A stretch of DNA of 11,332 nucleotides from JASFEQ01 sp050122535 (GCA_050122535.1 JASFIT010000108.1:1-11332); one strand, 5' to 3'. Positions 1 through 6,663 are shown, numbered from the stretch's first letter. A program made the numbers and translations. Notes: a model not told the origin generated them from the letters alone.

Positions 1-23
1 ACTCATGTTTTGCAGGAGTTTTT

Positions 24-60
24 CCACTACTCCACCACTCCAGAACTCCAGGATCTCCAG
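24..60 (-). repeat. Degenerate TGGAG-unit tract
   Basis: Read on the minus strand, this stretch is a run of TGGAG words spaced about 8-9 bases apart. A similar plus-strand tract lies at 6635-6663, just after the flavoprotein gene. It looks like low-complexity intergenic filler rather than a coding or regulatory element. The units vary and there are few of them, so chance similarity is possible. Confidence 0.35.
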
Positions 61-89
61 TCCGTTGACACTCATGGGAGTATGTGTGC

Positions 90-1772
90 ATGGCAGAAGA
101 TGTGGAAATTAGAACGATGAAGGAAGAATGTCTTTTCGAGCGTTTTTACGAGATCTGCGGGAAGTATCCGAAGCATACAGCCATAGTCTATCTTGGAGAG
201 GAATATTCCTATGGAGAGCTCAGAACAGACATCGAAAGGTTCGCCACCGGCCTCAGTGAGTTGGGCGTCAAGAAGGGGGACCGGGTGATCATCTATACCT
301 CAAATTGCCCTCAGTGGGTGATCGCCTTTTTCGGCGTTCAGATTATCGGGGCCCAGGCCGTGCCGGTCTCCCCTATATATACCTCCCACGAGGTGGAATA
401 CATGGCCAATGACTGTGGGGTGGAAACCATTGTCTGCCTGGACACCAATTATTGCTACGTCAGAGAGATAATCCCAACCACGCCCCTAAAAAGAGTCATC
501 GTGACCAACCTCGTAGATCTCGTGCCAATTTGGAAGCGCTTCGTTGGTTTCCTCTTTGATAAGGTTCCCCACGGGTCCTACGACAAAGGGGCCGATATTT
601 TCAAATTCAAAAAGATCTTATCCTATCCCCCCAATCCACCGACAGTGGAGATGGATGCATGGAAAGACATCTCTTTTATCCTTTACACCGGGGGCACTAC
701 GGGATTTCCGAAAGGCGTCCCCCTTAATCATATGGGCGTCGTTAGCTATCTGAATGAAATGGCAGAGCATGTATTGGATGGCTATGTGAGCGAAGGGGGA
801 GGAGATACTTACATCTGTGTGAATCCACTCTTTCATATCATGGCATTTTCCAATTTTATGATGCTTGTCCTGAACCGTGGAAATCCGGGTGTCCTCATGC
901 CTGAACCCCAGATCGATGCGGTTCTAGAGGCCATTCAGAGACACAAGGGCACGGTGTTGCTGGGCGTTCCCGCCCTGTACCGGATGATTCTTGAGAACGA
1001 TAGATTGGAACAATATGAACTCAGCTCCCTTCGTTACTCCTTCTGCGGGGGCGATAAACTTGCTACAGAGATTTTTAAGAAATGGAAGGCGAAGTTCCAG
1101 ATCCCCATTCACCAAGTATATGGCTCCACCGAAGTGGGGTTTGTAACACACGACAGGTTGGATGAAGACCCAGATCCGGAGAATATGGATGTGGGGAAAC
1201 CTCTGCCGTCGCGAAAGTGCATTGTGTGCGATCCCGACACCCTGGATATATTGCCGCAAGGCGAGGTGGGAGAACTGCTTGTCTCCTCTGAATATACGAT
1301 CATGGAGTATCTAAATAAGCCTGAGGAGACCGCCAGGTCATATGTGAAGATCGACGGTGAGACCTACTATCGCATGGGAGATTATGTGCGAATAGACGCG
1401 GAGGGGAATGTGCACTACGTGGAAAGATCCGCTGATATCATCAAATATAAGGGTTACAGGGTCTCCGCTTCGGAGATAGAGGCTGTGCTCCAGGATCATG
1501 ATGCGGTCATAGCGGCCTGCGTAGTGGGTGTTGCTGATCCAAACGTGGGGGAGCGTATTAAAGCCATGGTAGTCCTAAGGGAGGATGCACGGGGAGTAGG
1601 CGCTGCGGATCTTCTCAAGTTCTGCCGGGGCAGGTTGGCGCCCTATAAGATGCCAAAGTACATAGAGTTTAGAGACATGCTACCTAAGTCGAAGGTGGGT
1701 AAACTCCTAAGGCGCGAAGTAAGAGACGAGGAGAGCAGGAAAACAGCCAAAGAGAAGAAGATAGAGGTTTAG
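90..1772 (+). CDS. AMP-forming acyl-CoA ligase (fatty/alicyclic/aromatic acid type)
   Basis: This adenylate-forming ligase (ANL superfamily, 560 residues, full length) should convert a carboxylic acid, ATP and CoA into acyl-CoA, AMP and PPi in the cytoplasm. Visible motifs, in order: P-loop YTGGTTGFPKG (199-209; the usual Ser after YT is Gly), VYGSTE (343-348), the RMGD aspartate (D431), hinge and CoA-site region KYKGYR (452-457), and the C-terminal PKSKVGK motif with the adenylation lysine K538. All core residues are present, so it should be active. The ATG at 90 is preferred because GGGAG (76-80) lies 9 bases upstream; a GTG at 84 sits too close to it, and an ATG at 117 is a weaker option. 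No signal peptide or membrane segment is seen. The nearby acyl-CoA enzymes suggest it feeds substrate to them. Long-chain fatty, cyclohexanecarboxylate or aryl acids are all possible; specificity is not readable by eye. Confidence 0.9.
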   Translation: MAEDVEIRTMKEECLFERFYEICGKYPKHTAIVYLGEEYSYGELRTDIERFATGLSELGVKKGDRVIIYTSNCPQWVIAFFGVQIIGAQAVPVSPIYTSHEVEYMANDCGVETIVCLDTNYCYVREIIPTTPLKRVIVTNLVDLVPIWKRFVGFLFDKVPHGSYDKGADIFKFKKILSYPPNPPTVEMDAWKDISFILYTGGTTGFPKGVPLNHMGVVSYLNEMAEHVLDGYVSEGGGDTYICVNPLFHIMAFSNFMMLVLNRGNPGVLMPEPQIDAVLEAIQRHKGTVLLGVPALYRMILENDRLEQYELSSLRYSFCGGDKLATEIFKKWKAKFQIPIHQVYGSTEVGFVTHDRLDEDPDPENMDVGKPLPSRKCIVCDPDTLDILPQGEVGELLVSSEYTIMEYLNKPEETARSYVKIDGETYYRMGDYVRIDAEGNVHYVERSADIIKYKGYRVSASEIEAVLQDHDAVIAACVVGVADPNVGERIKAMVVLREDARGVGAADLLKFCRGRLAPYKMPKYIEFRDMLPKSKVGKLLRREVRDEESRKTAKEKKIEV

Positions 1773-1944
1773 CCAAACTGAGGCCTCCCGGATGAAGATA
1801 AATCCAAATAATACGCGCAATGTGTTTTGGGTTTCTAGAATATTATTGGCCTCTTAATACCTTGTTTTTGCAGAAAACTCTCCCCACATATAACCACACA
1901 AACTTATCCGGGAATGTCCGAAAAAGACTGAGTGAGTCGTCATA

Positions 1945-2031
1945 CTTTAGGCATTTGAAAAGCCCCTGGGCTAAGCGGGGTTTTCTGGAGGGGCCAAAAA
2001 ATTTGCCCACAGCCCTTAAAGATGGCGCACA
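1945..2031 (+). repeat. Dispersed leader repeat, copy A
   Basis: This 87-base stretch matches 4715-4801 without gaps. The core 1966-2031 agrees with 4736-4801 at 55 of 66 positions by hand count, including a 10-base invariant block GGGCCAAAAA and the shared word ATGGCGCACA. Copy A ends just before the SDR Shine-Dalgarno, so it is part of that gene's leader. It contains short self-complementary pieces (AGCC-CCTG-GGCT; GGGC pairing with a GCCC 17 bases on). The rest of the 1773-2050 gap is AT-richer, with only a weak promoter-like pair (TTGCAG at 1868, TATAAC at 1889, 15-base spacing). Confidence 0.75.
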
Positions 2032-2037
2032 TATTTC

Positions 2038-2043
2038 GGAGGG
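2038..2043 (+). promoter_or_regulatory. Shine-Dalgarno fixing the SDR start
   Basis: GGAGGG lies 7 bases before the ATG at 2051. It sets the start there rather than at an in-frame ATG at 1820, whose extension would run through repeat copy A and resembles no SDR N-terminus. Confidence 0.75.
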
Positions 2044-2050
2044 CAAACAG

Positions 2051-2803
2051 ATGGATCTAGGACTCAAAGATCGTGTGGCGTTTTTGACAGGTGCGACCAA
2101 TGAGATTGGCCGCGCCGTATGTCTCGGTCTGCTCAGGGAGGGTGCGAAGGTAGCCTTTTCCGATATAAACGTGGAAAAGGGAGAGGCCATGGCCACTGAA
2201 ATCGCCGGTGCTGGAGGAGAGGGCATATTTTTCAAGACAGATGTGCGCGACTATAAAGAAGTGCAAGATAGCGCAAAGAAGGCGAAGGACCATTTTGGCC
2301 AAATTGATATCATGGTATACATGGCAGGGGTAGGAAGCCCCAAGAGGTTTGTGGAGACGAGACCAGATGACTGGAAGGCTACAGTGGATGTTCTTCTCTA
2401 TGGAATGCTCAATACCACACACGCGGTTCTCCCTTTCATGATAGAGAACAAATACGGAAAAATCGTAAGCATCATGGGTGATTCCAGCAGGGTCGGGGAG
2501 TCGGGTCTCTCTCTGATCGCTGCGCCAAGGGCCGGCCAAGGGGCATTGGTCAAGTCTGTGGCAAAAGAGGTGGGTCGATACAACATTACGCTGAACTGTG
2601 TATCGGTAGGCGTTGTGGACACCTCCCACTACCCGTCGGGGCACATCGATAAACATGGGGAAAAGATCGTCAAGAACTATCCCCTCGGAAGGCTGGGAAC
2701 CGCAGAAGATGTGGCCCCCATGATTTTGCTGCTTTGCTCCGATCTCTCAAATTGGATAACGGGGCAGATTATTAGTGTAAATGGGGGTTACGCGATGGTG
2801 TAA
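2051..2803 (+). CDS. Short-chain dehydrogenase/reductase family protein, catalytic tetrad missing (probable pseudoenzyme)
   Basis: This is a 250-residue protein of normal classical-SDR length, with a Rossmann fold from residue 8 (RVAFLTGATNEIG) and the usual C-terminal PLGRLGTAEDVA...WITGQIISVNGGY end. Its sequence pattern recalls the FabG/BadH group of CoA-thioester dehydrogenases (compare the SSRVGESG segment). Aligned to FabG, the catalytic residues are all replaced: tetrad Asn is L115, Ser is G143, Tyr is I156 and Lys is R160, with the Tyr-to-Lys and Ser-to-Tyr spacings preserved. The glycine-rich loop reads TGATNEIG, with Glu18 in place of the middle Gly, and NNAG is YMAG. The frame is open and the Shine-Dalgarno is strong, so this looks like a maintained protein, not a decaying one. 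The precedent is BbsC, the inactive subunit of the heterotetrameric BbsCD dehydrogenase in anaerobic toluene degradation. No active SDR partner is in the window. Family call certain; inactivity is inferred. Confidence 0.88.
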   Translation: MDLGLKDRVAFLTGATNEIGRAVCLGLLREGAKVAFSDINVEKGEAMATEIAGAGGEGIFFKTDVRDYKEVQDSAKKAKDHFGQIDIMVYMAGVGSPKRFVETRPDDWKATVDVLLYGMLNTTHAVLPFMIENKYGKIVSIMGDSSRVGESGLSLIAAPRAGQGALVKSVAKEVGRYNITLNCVSVGVVDTSHYPSGHIDKHGEKIVKNYPLGRLGTAEDVAPMILLLCSDLSNWITGQIISVNGGYAMV

Positions 2804-2820
2804 CCGAATGCTGATCTAAA

Positions 2821-3057
2821 TCGCAATGTCCTTCGGGCTGGGAGGGTATGTCGTAATTCGTCATCCCGGCCAAGTCCCGCGGAGCGGGATGCGAGCCGGG
2901 ATCCAGAATGATTTGATTTTCAGCCACTTTCCTGGATTCCCCTTCGACTTCGCTCAGGGTGGTGAGCCTGTCGAACCACGGGTCTCGCCCCACAAGCCTG
3001 CCCCGTACTCGATACGGGATCGGGCTCGCCCGGAATGACAGCTTTGTCGAATTGCGA
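2821..3057. repeat. Composite palindromic intergenic repeat block
   Basis: This fills most of the gap between the SDR and response-regulator genes, and I see no gene in it. It has nested inverted repeats: TCGCAAT (2821-2827) with ATTGCGA (3051-3057); ATCCCGGC (2863-2870) with GCCGGGAT (2895-2902), enclosing TCCCGC-gga-GCGGGA (2875-2889); TTCGAC (2943-2948) with GTCGAA (2970-2975); and CCCGTA (3002-3007) with TACGGG (3013-3018). The words GTCATCCCGGC, GGATCCAGA, CTTCGCTCAGG and CCGGAATGACA are typical of REP/MITE-like elements scattered between genes in many Desulfobacterota genomes (from general knowledge, not checked). Confidence 0.75.
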
Positions 3058-3136
3058 GGCAGTCTCTGAGTCAGGAGGCTTGGGCTCTCCGAGCCGCAGG
3101 CCGATATTTTATAGTTGATAGGAGGTAAAAGGTCCC

Positions 3137-3643
3137 ATGAGTCCCAAAAGCCCTTTGGAAGATAAGATCATTTTGGTTGTGGATGACGAGCCGGATGTCC
3201 TGGAGACGGTGGGTGAGATACTTGATATGTGCCTGCTGTACAAAGCAAAGAGCTACGAAGAGGGCATGGAATATCTCAAGGGTTATACGATCGATATTGC
3301 CATCCTTGATATTATGGGTGTCAATGGCTTTGAACTTCTGAAAAGGTCGGTAAATAAAGGTATACCCACCGTTATGCTCACGGCTCATGCATTGACGCCT
3401 GAGGCACTGAAGAAGTCCATGAAACTTGGCGCAGTGACTTTCTTGCCCAAAGAAAAAATATCTGATTTGCAGGAATTTCTTGAGGATGTTGTTTTGGGAG
3501 GGGGAAACCCCATTTGGACAAAATTCTTCGACCGGCTCGGTGCATATTTTGACAAGCGTTTCGGCTCAGACTGGAAAGAGAAGGACAAATTCTTCAGGGA
3601 CTTTGAGGAGGCTATGCGAGGCGGGACAACGAATGAAGGGTGA
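3137..3643 (+). CDS. Orphan single-domain response regulator
   Basis: This 168-residue protein is one CheY-like receiver domain (about 10-125) plus a charged, probably helical tail of about 45 residues. All receiver landmarks are present: the acidic pair D16/D17, phosphoacceptor D58 (in AILDIMG), switch T82 and K105 (in FLPK). It should accept phosphate from a histidine kinase, but no kinase and no DNA-binding or enzymatic output domain is seen, so it presumably acts by protein contact. The tail (WTKFFDRLGAYFDKRFG and on) is rich in Phe, Lys and Asp and is not a motif I recognise. A GGAGGT at 3121 lies about 11 bases before the ATG. Repeats on one side and a 159-base gap on the other suggest its own transcript. 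That gap holds only a small hairpin, GAAAAC-agc-GTTTTC (3669-3683), and no T-tract terminator. Confidence 0.88.
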   Translation: MSPKSPLEDKIILVVDDEPDVLETVGEILDMCLLYKAKSYEEGMEYLKGYTIDIAILDIMGVNGFELLKRSVNKGIPTVMLTAHALTPEALKKSMKLGAVTFLPKEKISDLQEFLEDVVLGGGNPIWTKFFDRLGAYFDKRFGSDWKEKDKFFRDFEEAMRGGTTNEG

Positions 3644-3802
3644 TTAGGTTTTGCAACTGGATAACAGAGAAAACAGCGTTTTCAACACCTTTAACCTATC
3701 CCATGGCATTAGTCTAATCATTCTTGCCTGCTTTTTCCCTTAATTCTTGCGTATCAATAGACCGGCGAAGCCTTCCCAGGGAAACCCTAGCGGAGGAAAG
3801 GA

Positions 3803-4699
3803 ATGAGAATTCGGGAACCAGGAAAGATCAGAGATCATTTGTGGTATTTGGGTTGCGAGGAGTCCGGTGTCTATTTGCTGGAGGGCCAAGATGAGTCGAT
3901 GATCATCAGCGGGGGAATAAGTTACATTCTCCCTCATGTTCTACAACAAATCAGAGCGTTCGGTATCCAAGAGAATCGAATCAGAAAATTTCTGATACTC
4001 CATGCACATTTCGATCATGTGGGCATCGTGCCATTTCTCAAACGTCGCCATCCAGAGCTCCAAATCTATGGGTCGTCGCGGGCTTTTGAGATTCTGTCCA
4101 TGCCCAAGGCAATTAACACCATCAATGCCTTCAGTGACATGGTGGCGGCACGGATGGGAAGGGTGGAGGATTGCGCTGGCCTTGATCTGGAATGGAGAGA
4201 AGATGTGGATGGTGCATCCGTTTCTGAAGGGGATCAGATAGGGATTGATGACATTGAAGTCCAGATCTTCGAAACACCAGGCCATTCCTCTTGTTCCATC
4301 TCAGCTTATGTGCCACAGATCAAAGCACTTTTTCCGTCAGATGGTGGTGGCATCCCATACCGAGATACAATCATCACGCCAGGGAACTCCAATTTTACCC
4401 TGTTTCAACAAAGCCTGGAAAAGCTCAAGGATCTGGATGTGGAATATCACTGCGCAGATCACTATGGATATATTGTAGGAGAGGAGGCCGGAGATTTCAT
4501 TCAACAGACCATCCGGACGGCCAAGCAAAACCGTTCTCTCATGGAGGAGGCCTACCTGAGGACAAGGGATATTGACGCCGCAGCGCATGAACTTGTGACC
4601 GCCTTTTATGAATCATATCCCGATTATGTGCTGTCTAAAGAAATCTTCCAGGGAATATACGGTCAAATGGTAAGGCATATCGCCAAGACATTGGAATAA
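3803..4699 (+). CDS. Metallo-beta-lactamase-fold hydrolase
   Basis: This 298-residue protein should be a cytoplasmic metal-dependent hydrolase with a dinuclear site. The ligand set is complete: HAHFDH (67-72), H161 in PGHSS, bridging D180 in FPSDGGG and H220 in CADHYG. Such a set is seen in glyoxalase II-type thioesterases and many broad MBL hydrolases. The last 70 or so residues form a predicted helical extension, where substrate specificity often resides in this fold. GGAGG (3792-3796), 6 bases before the ATG, supports the start. A role in cleaving a CoA or glutathione-like thioester would fit the acyl-CoA setting but is only inference. It lacks the flavodoxin domain of flavodiiron proteins, so an oxygen-reductase role is unlikely. 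A T-run overlaps the stop codon, but the stem before it is only 4 bp. Confidence 0.85.
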   Translation: MRIREPGKIRDHLWYLGCEESGVYLLEGQDESMIISGGISYILPHVLQQIRAFGIQENRIRKFLILHAHFDHVGIVPFLKRRHPELQIYGSSRAFEILSMPKAINTINAFSDMVAARMGRVEDCAGLDLEWREDVDGASVSEGDQIGIDDIEVQIFETPGHSSCSISAYVPQIKALFPSDGGGIPYRDTIITPGNSNFTLFQQSLEKLKDLDVEYHCADHYGYIVGEEAGDFIQQTIRTAKQNRSLMEEAYLRTRDIDAAAHELVTAFYESYPDYVLSKEIFQGIYGQMVRHIAKTLE

Positions 4700-4714
4700 T
4701 TTTTTTTAGTAATG

Positions 4715-4801
4715 CTTTAAGCGTCTGACGACCGGCTGGGCTAATCGGCATTCTCTGGGGGGGCCAAAAAATATGCGCGCTGCCCTTAAGAATGGCGCAC
4801 A
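4715..4801 (+). repeat. Dispersed leader repeat, copy B
   Basis: This is the second copy of the element at 1945-2031, same orientation and ungapped over 87 bases (55 of 66 identities in the core 4736-4801). It lies between the MBL hydrolase and the duplicated flavoprotein, but the flavoprotein start is about 160 bases further on, beyond four hairpins, so it is not directly next to a ribosome-binding site as copy A is. Just downstream, AGATCTGGGG (4811-4820) resembles GATCTAGGA of the SDR start, with a 12-base shortening and no ATG, hinting that similarity runs past the repeat. Confidence 0.75.
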
Positions 4802-4833
4802 AAACCAGGTAGATCTGGGGCCTTGTTCCGCCA

Positions 4834-4940
4834 ATAAAATCCCTTCCAGGATTTTATAAAGCGCCTCCCGAGCTCTCGGGAGGCTTAGAAGCCCCCGGGG
4901 ACCGGGGGCGTTATCTAAAATTTTCTGAGAGAAAATTTTA
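4834..4940 (+). repeat. Four consecutive perfect hairpins before the flavoprotein gene
   Basis: Four perfect inverted repeats follow one another. (1) ATAAAATCC (4834-4842)/GGATTTTAT (4849-4857), loop 6. (2) GCCTCCCGAG (4863-4872)/CTCGGGAGGC (4875-4884). (3) GCCCCCGG (4891-4898)/CCGGGGGC (4902-4909), loop 3. (4) TAAAATTTTC (4916-4925)/GAAAATTTTA (4931-4940), loop 5. The last ends two bases before the AAGGAG of the next gene. AT-rich and GC-rich stems alternate. None has a classical T-tract, so a simple terminator is unlikely. It may be a structured 5' leader, an operator or a composite of small repeats; the sequence alone does not decide. Confidence 0.7.
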
Positions 4941-4959
4941 GTAAGGAGAAATGGGAAGC

Positions 4960-6627
4960 ATGGAGAAGGTGAAAGTCAAAATCATGGGCATAAGCTGCAA
5001 TCACCGAAAGGCGAGGAACACGGCGTGGCTGACGCTCTTCGCCCTGAAGGCCATAGAGAAATTTGGGAGGAGAATAAGCGAGATAGCCGATATTGAAACG
5101 GAATTTATCGAGCTGAGAGGAAAGGGAAAAAAAATCTCAACTCAGGCCATCTGTAGGATGGTGGATGGCCATTATGAAACCTTAGAGGAGGATTATGTTA
5201 CCAGAGAGCTCATGCCCAAGATGGCAGAGGCGGATGGATTTGTCTTTGGTTCTCCCGTGTTTACAGGGGCATTTACCAGTAAGTTTATCAGGCTATTCGA
5301 GCGTCTGAGGGCAGGGGTAAAGGAGGGCCTTTTCACGGATAAACCTGCAGGATGCGTGGCAGTAGCCACCATGCCTATGGGAGGTCAGGATCGCACCTTG
5401 GAGAGCATGGAGATATGCATCCGATCGGTGGGAATGATTCCTGTGCACATACTGTGTGGATGTTCGGGAACGAGCGGCATCCCCTTTGGTCCCCTTCCCG
5501 GAGACGATGACGGCACCGTGATCGGGGTTACGAAAGATAGATATTCACAGTGGTCGTCAATACAGATGGCTCGGCGTGTGGCTGAGGTCGCCGTGATGCA
5601 GAAACTGGCAAAGCGCAGGCTGGAGAAAGTCTACAAAAGGGAATTTATCCAGACATACAGTTTGCCCTTCCGTAAAGAGAGTTGGGCATGGGCAGAACTG
5701 GATAAAGAGGATCAACAATTTATGAGTCGTCTTGATAAGGATAAGCTGACCGCCTTGGACGAGACCATAGTGAGTCGGCCAAAAAGGATTGATAATGGTG
5801 GGGTCAAGTGCAAGATTCTGGGCCTGGGTTGTGATGACTACAGTGGAGCGGACACAAACTGGCTGGTTGTGAATTCCCTCAAGGCCATAGAAAAGTTCGG
5901 GCGCAAATTGGAGCCTTTCGCCGGATTTGAGACAGAATTCATTGACTTGACCAACAAGAAGGTCAGGCCCTGCCTGAACTGCGACCATTACACGGACATG
6001 CCCCATGGGGGCAAACGCTGGAAGGGGGTTGAGTACCCCAGTCCAGATTCCTACGGTTGCGTGCTAAAGAAGGACTACTGCGCCGAGGGGCTCCTTCCCA
6101 GGTATGCTGAGGCCGAGGGTGTCATCTACGGGTCCTCGGTCTGTGCCTTGGCCCCTAGCATCACTTTCAGGCTCTTTGCGGAACGTCTTGTGAGAGGCAT
6201 ATGGGCGGGCTGGAATAACCTGAAGCCCACGGCTAATATCGCCGTTTCCTATGACATTGAGGGAGGAGAGGAATCCTGCCTGAATATCATGAATACCTGC
6301 AATAGGTGGGTAGAGGCCCTACCTGTGTCATGGCCTCACGGCACCCCGGCGAGAGGGGGGTCCCAGGGTTCAAAAAACATTGTTGTGAAGGATGACCCCA
6401 TGGCTGTGGCCCTGAGTGTTATAAATGCCAGGAGGGTGGCTGGGTTTGCACTCATGACCAAATTGGCCAGGCAAGAAATAGGGGAGGAACTTTATAAGCG
6501 AGAATTTTATTTTGTGCTCCATCCTCCGCACGGCGATGCCTCTTGGGAGTGGTCAAGGCTGGACAAAGAGGAAGAGGAGTATATGATGAACTTGTCGGTG
6601 GACGCGTTAGCGAAGCTGGGCAAGTGA
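4960..6627 (+). CDS. Tandemly duplicated flavodoxin-fold (NADPH-dependent FMN reductase/Fe-S flavoprotein-like) protein
   Basis: The 555-residue protein consists of two homologous halves, about 3-278 and 282-555. Shared landmarks are KAIEKFGR (30 and 308), ETEFI, EADG/EAEG, YKREF (225 and 512) and a W..LDKE end. Each half resembles the flavodoxin-like FMN reductase fold found in iron-sulfur flavoproteins. Half 1 keeps the FMN-loop pattern GSPVFTG (97-103) but has lost the cysteine cluster, keeping only C65 there. Half 2 keeps C338-x2-C341 with C367 and C374 after an insertion, but its FMN loop is GSSVCALAPS (391-400). It probably transfers electrons in the cytoplasm; the partner is unknown. 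AAGGAG (4943-4948) lies 11 bases before ATG 4960 and only 2 before ATG 4951, so 4960 is preferred, without certainty. Fold call fairly sure, function inferred. Confidence 0.82.
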   Translation: MEKVKVKIMGISCNHRKARNTAWLTLFALKAIEKFGRRISEIADIETEFIELRGKGKKISTQAICRMVDGHYETLEEDYVTRELMPKMAEADGFVFGSPVFTGAFTSKFIRLFERLRAGVKEGLFTDKPAGCVAVATMPMGGQDRTLESMEICIRSVGMIPVHILCGCSGTSGIPFGPLPGDDDGTVIGVTKDRYSQWSSIQMARRVAEVAVMQKLAKRRLEKVYKREFIQTYSLPFRKESWAWAELDKEDQQFMSRLDKDKLTALDETIVSRPKRIDNGGVKCKILGLGCDDYSGADTNWLVVNSLKAIEKFGRKLEPFAGFETEFIDLTNKKVRPCLNCDHYTDMPHGGKRWKGVEYPSPDSYGCVLKKDYCAEGLLPRYAEAEGVIYGSSVCALAPSITFRLFAERLVRGIWAGWNNLKPTANIAVSYDIEGGEESCLNIMNTCNRWVEALPVSWPHGTPARGGSQGSKNIVVKDDPMAVALSVINARRVAGFALMTKLARQEIGEELYKREFYFVLHPPHGDASWEWSRLDKEEEEYMMNLSVDALAKLGK

Positions 6628-6634
6628 TAAAAAA

Positions 6635-6663
6635 TTGGAGGAGCGGAGCACTGGAGAATCCGG
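6635..6663 (+). repeat. Degenerate TGGAG-unit tract
   Basis: A short run of GGAG words about 8 bases apart follows the flavoprotein stop codon. It parallels the minus-strand tract at 24-60. It is weak, and interpretable only as degenerate intergenic repeat material. Confidence 0.3.

Noticed and set aside
65..70. TTGACA, a perfect -35 box, just before the ligase gene
   Set aside because: A matching -10 would fall at about 88-93, at the start codon, where the sequence is GCATGG; no promoter can be supported.
1820..2050. In-frame N-terminal extension of the SDR from an ATG at 1820
   Set aside because: It covers repeat copy A, resembles no SDR N-terminus, and a strong GGAGGG lies just before the ATG at 2051.
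2057..2656. 199-codon open frame on the minus strand opposite the SDR gene
   Set aside because: It is antisense to a clear SDR gene and its translation shows no recognisable domain; taken as a chance open frame.
4683..4707. Terminator-like CCAA-gaca-TTGG stem followed by eight T at the MBL gene end
   Set aside because: The stem is only 4 bp, AT-rich and partly within the last codons; too weak to call an intrinsic terminator.
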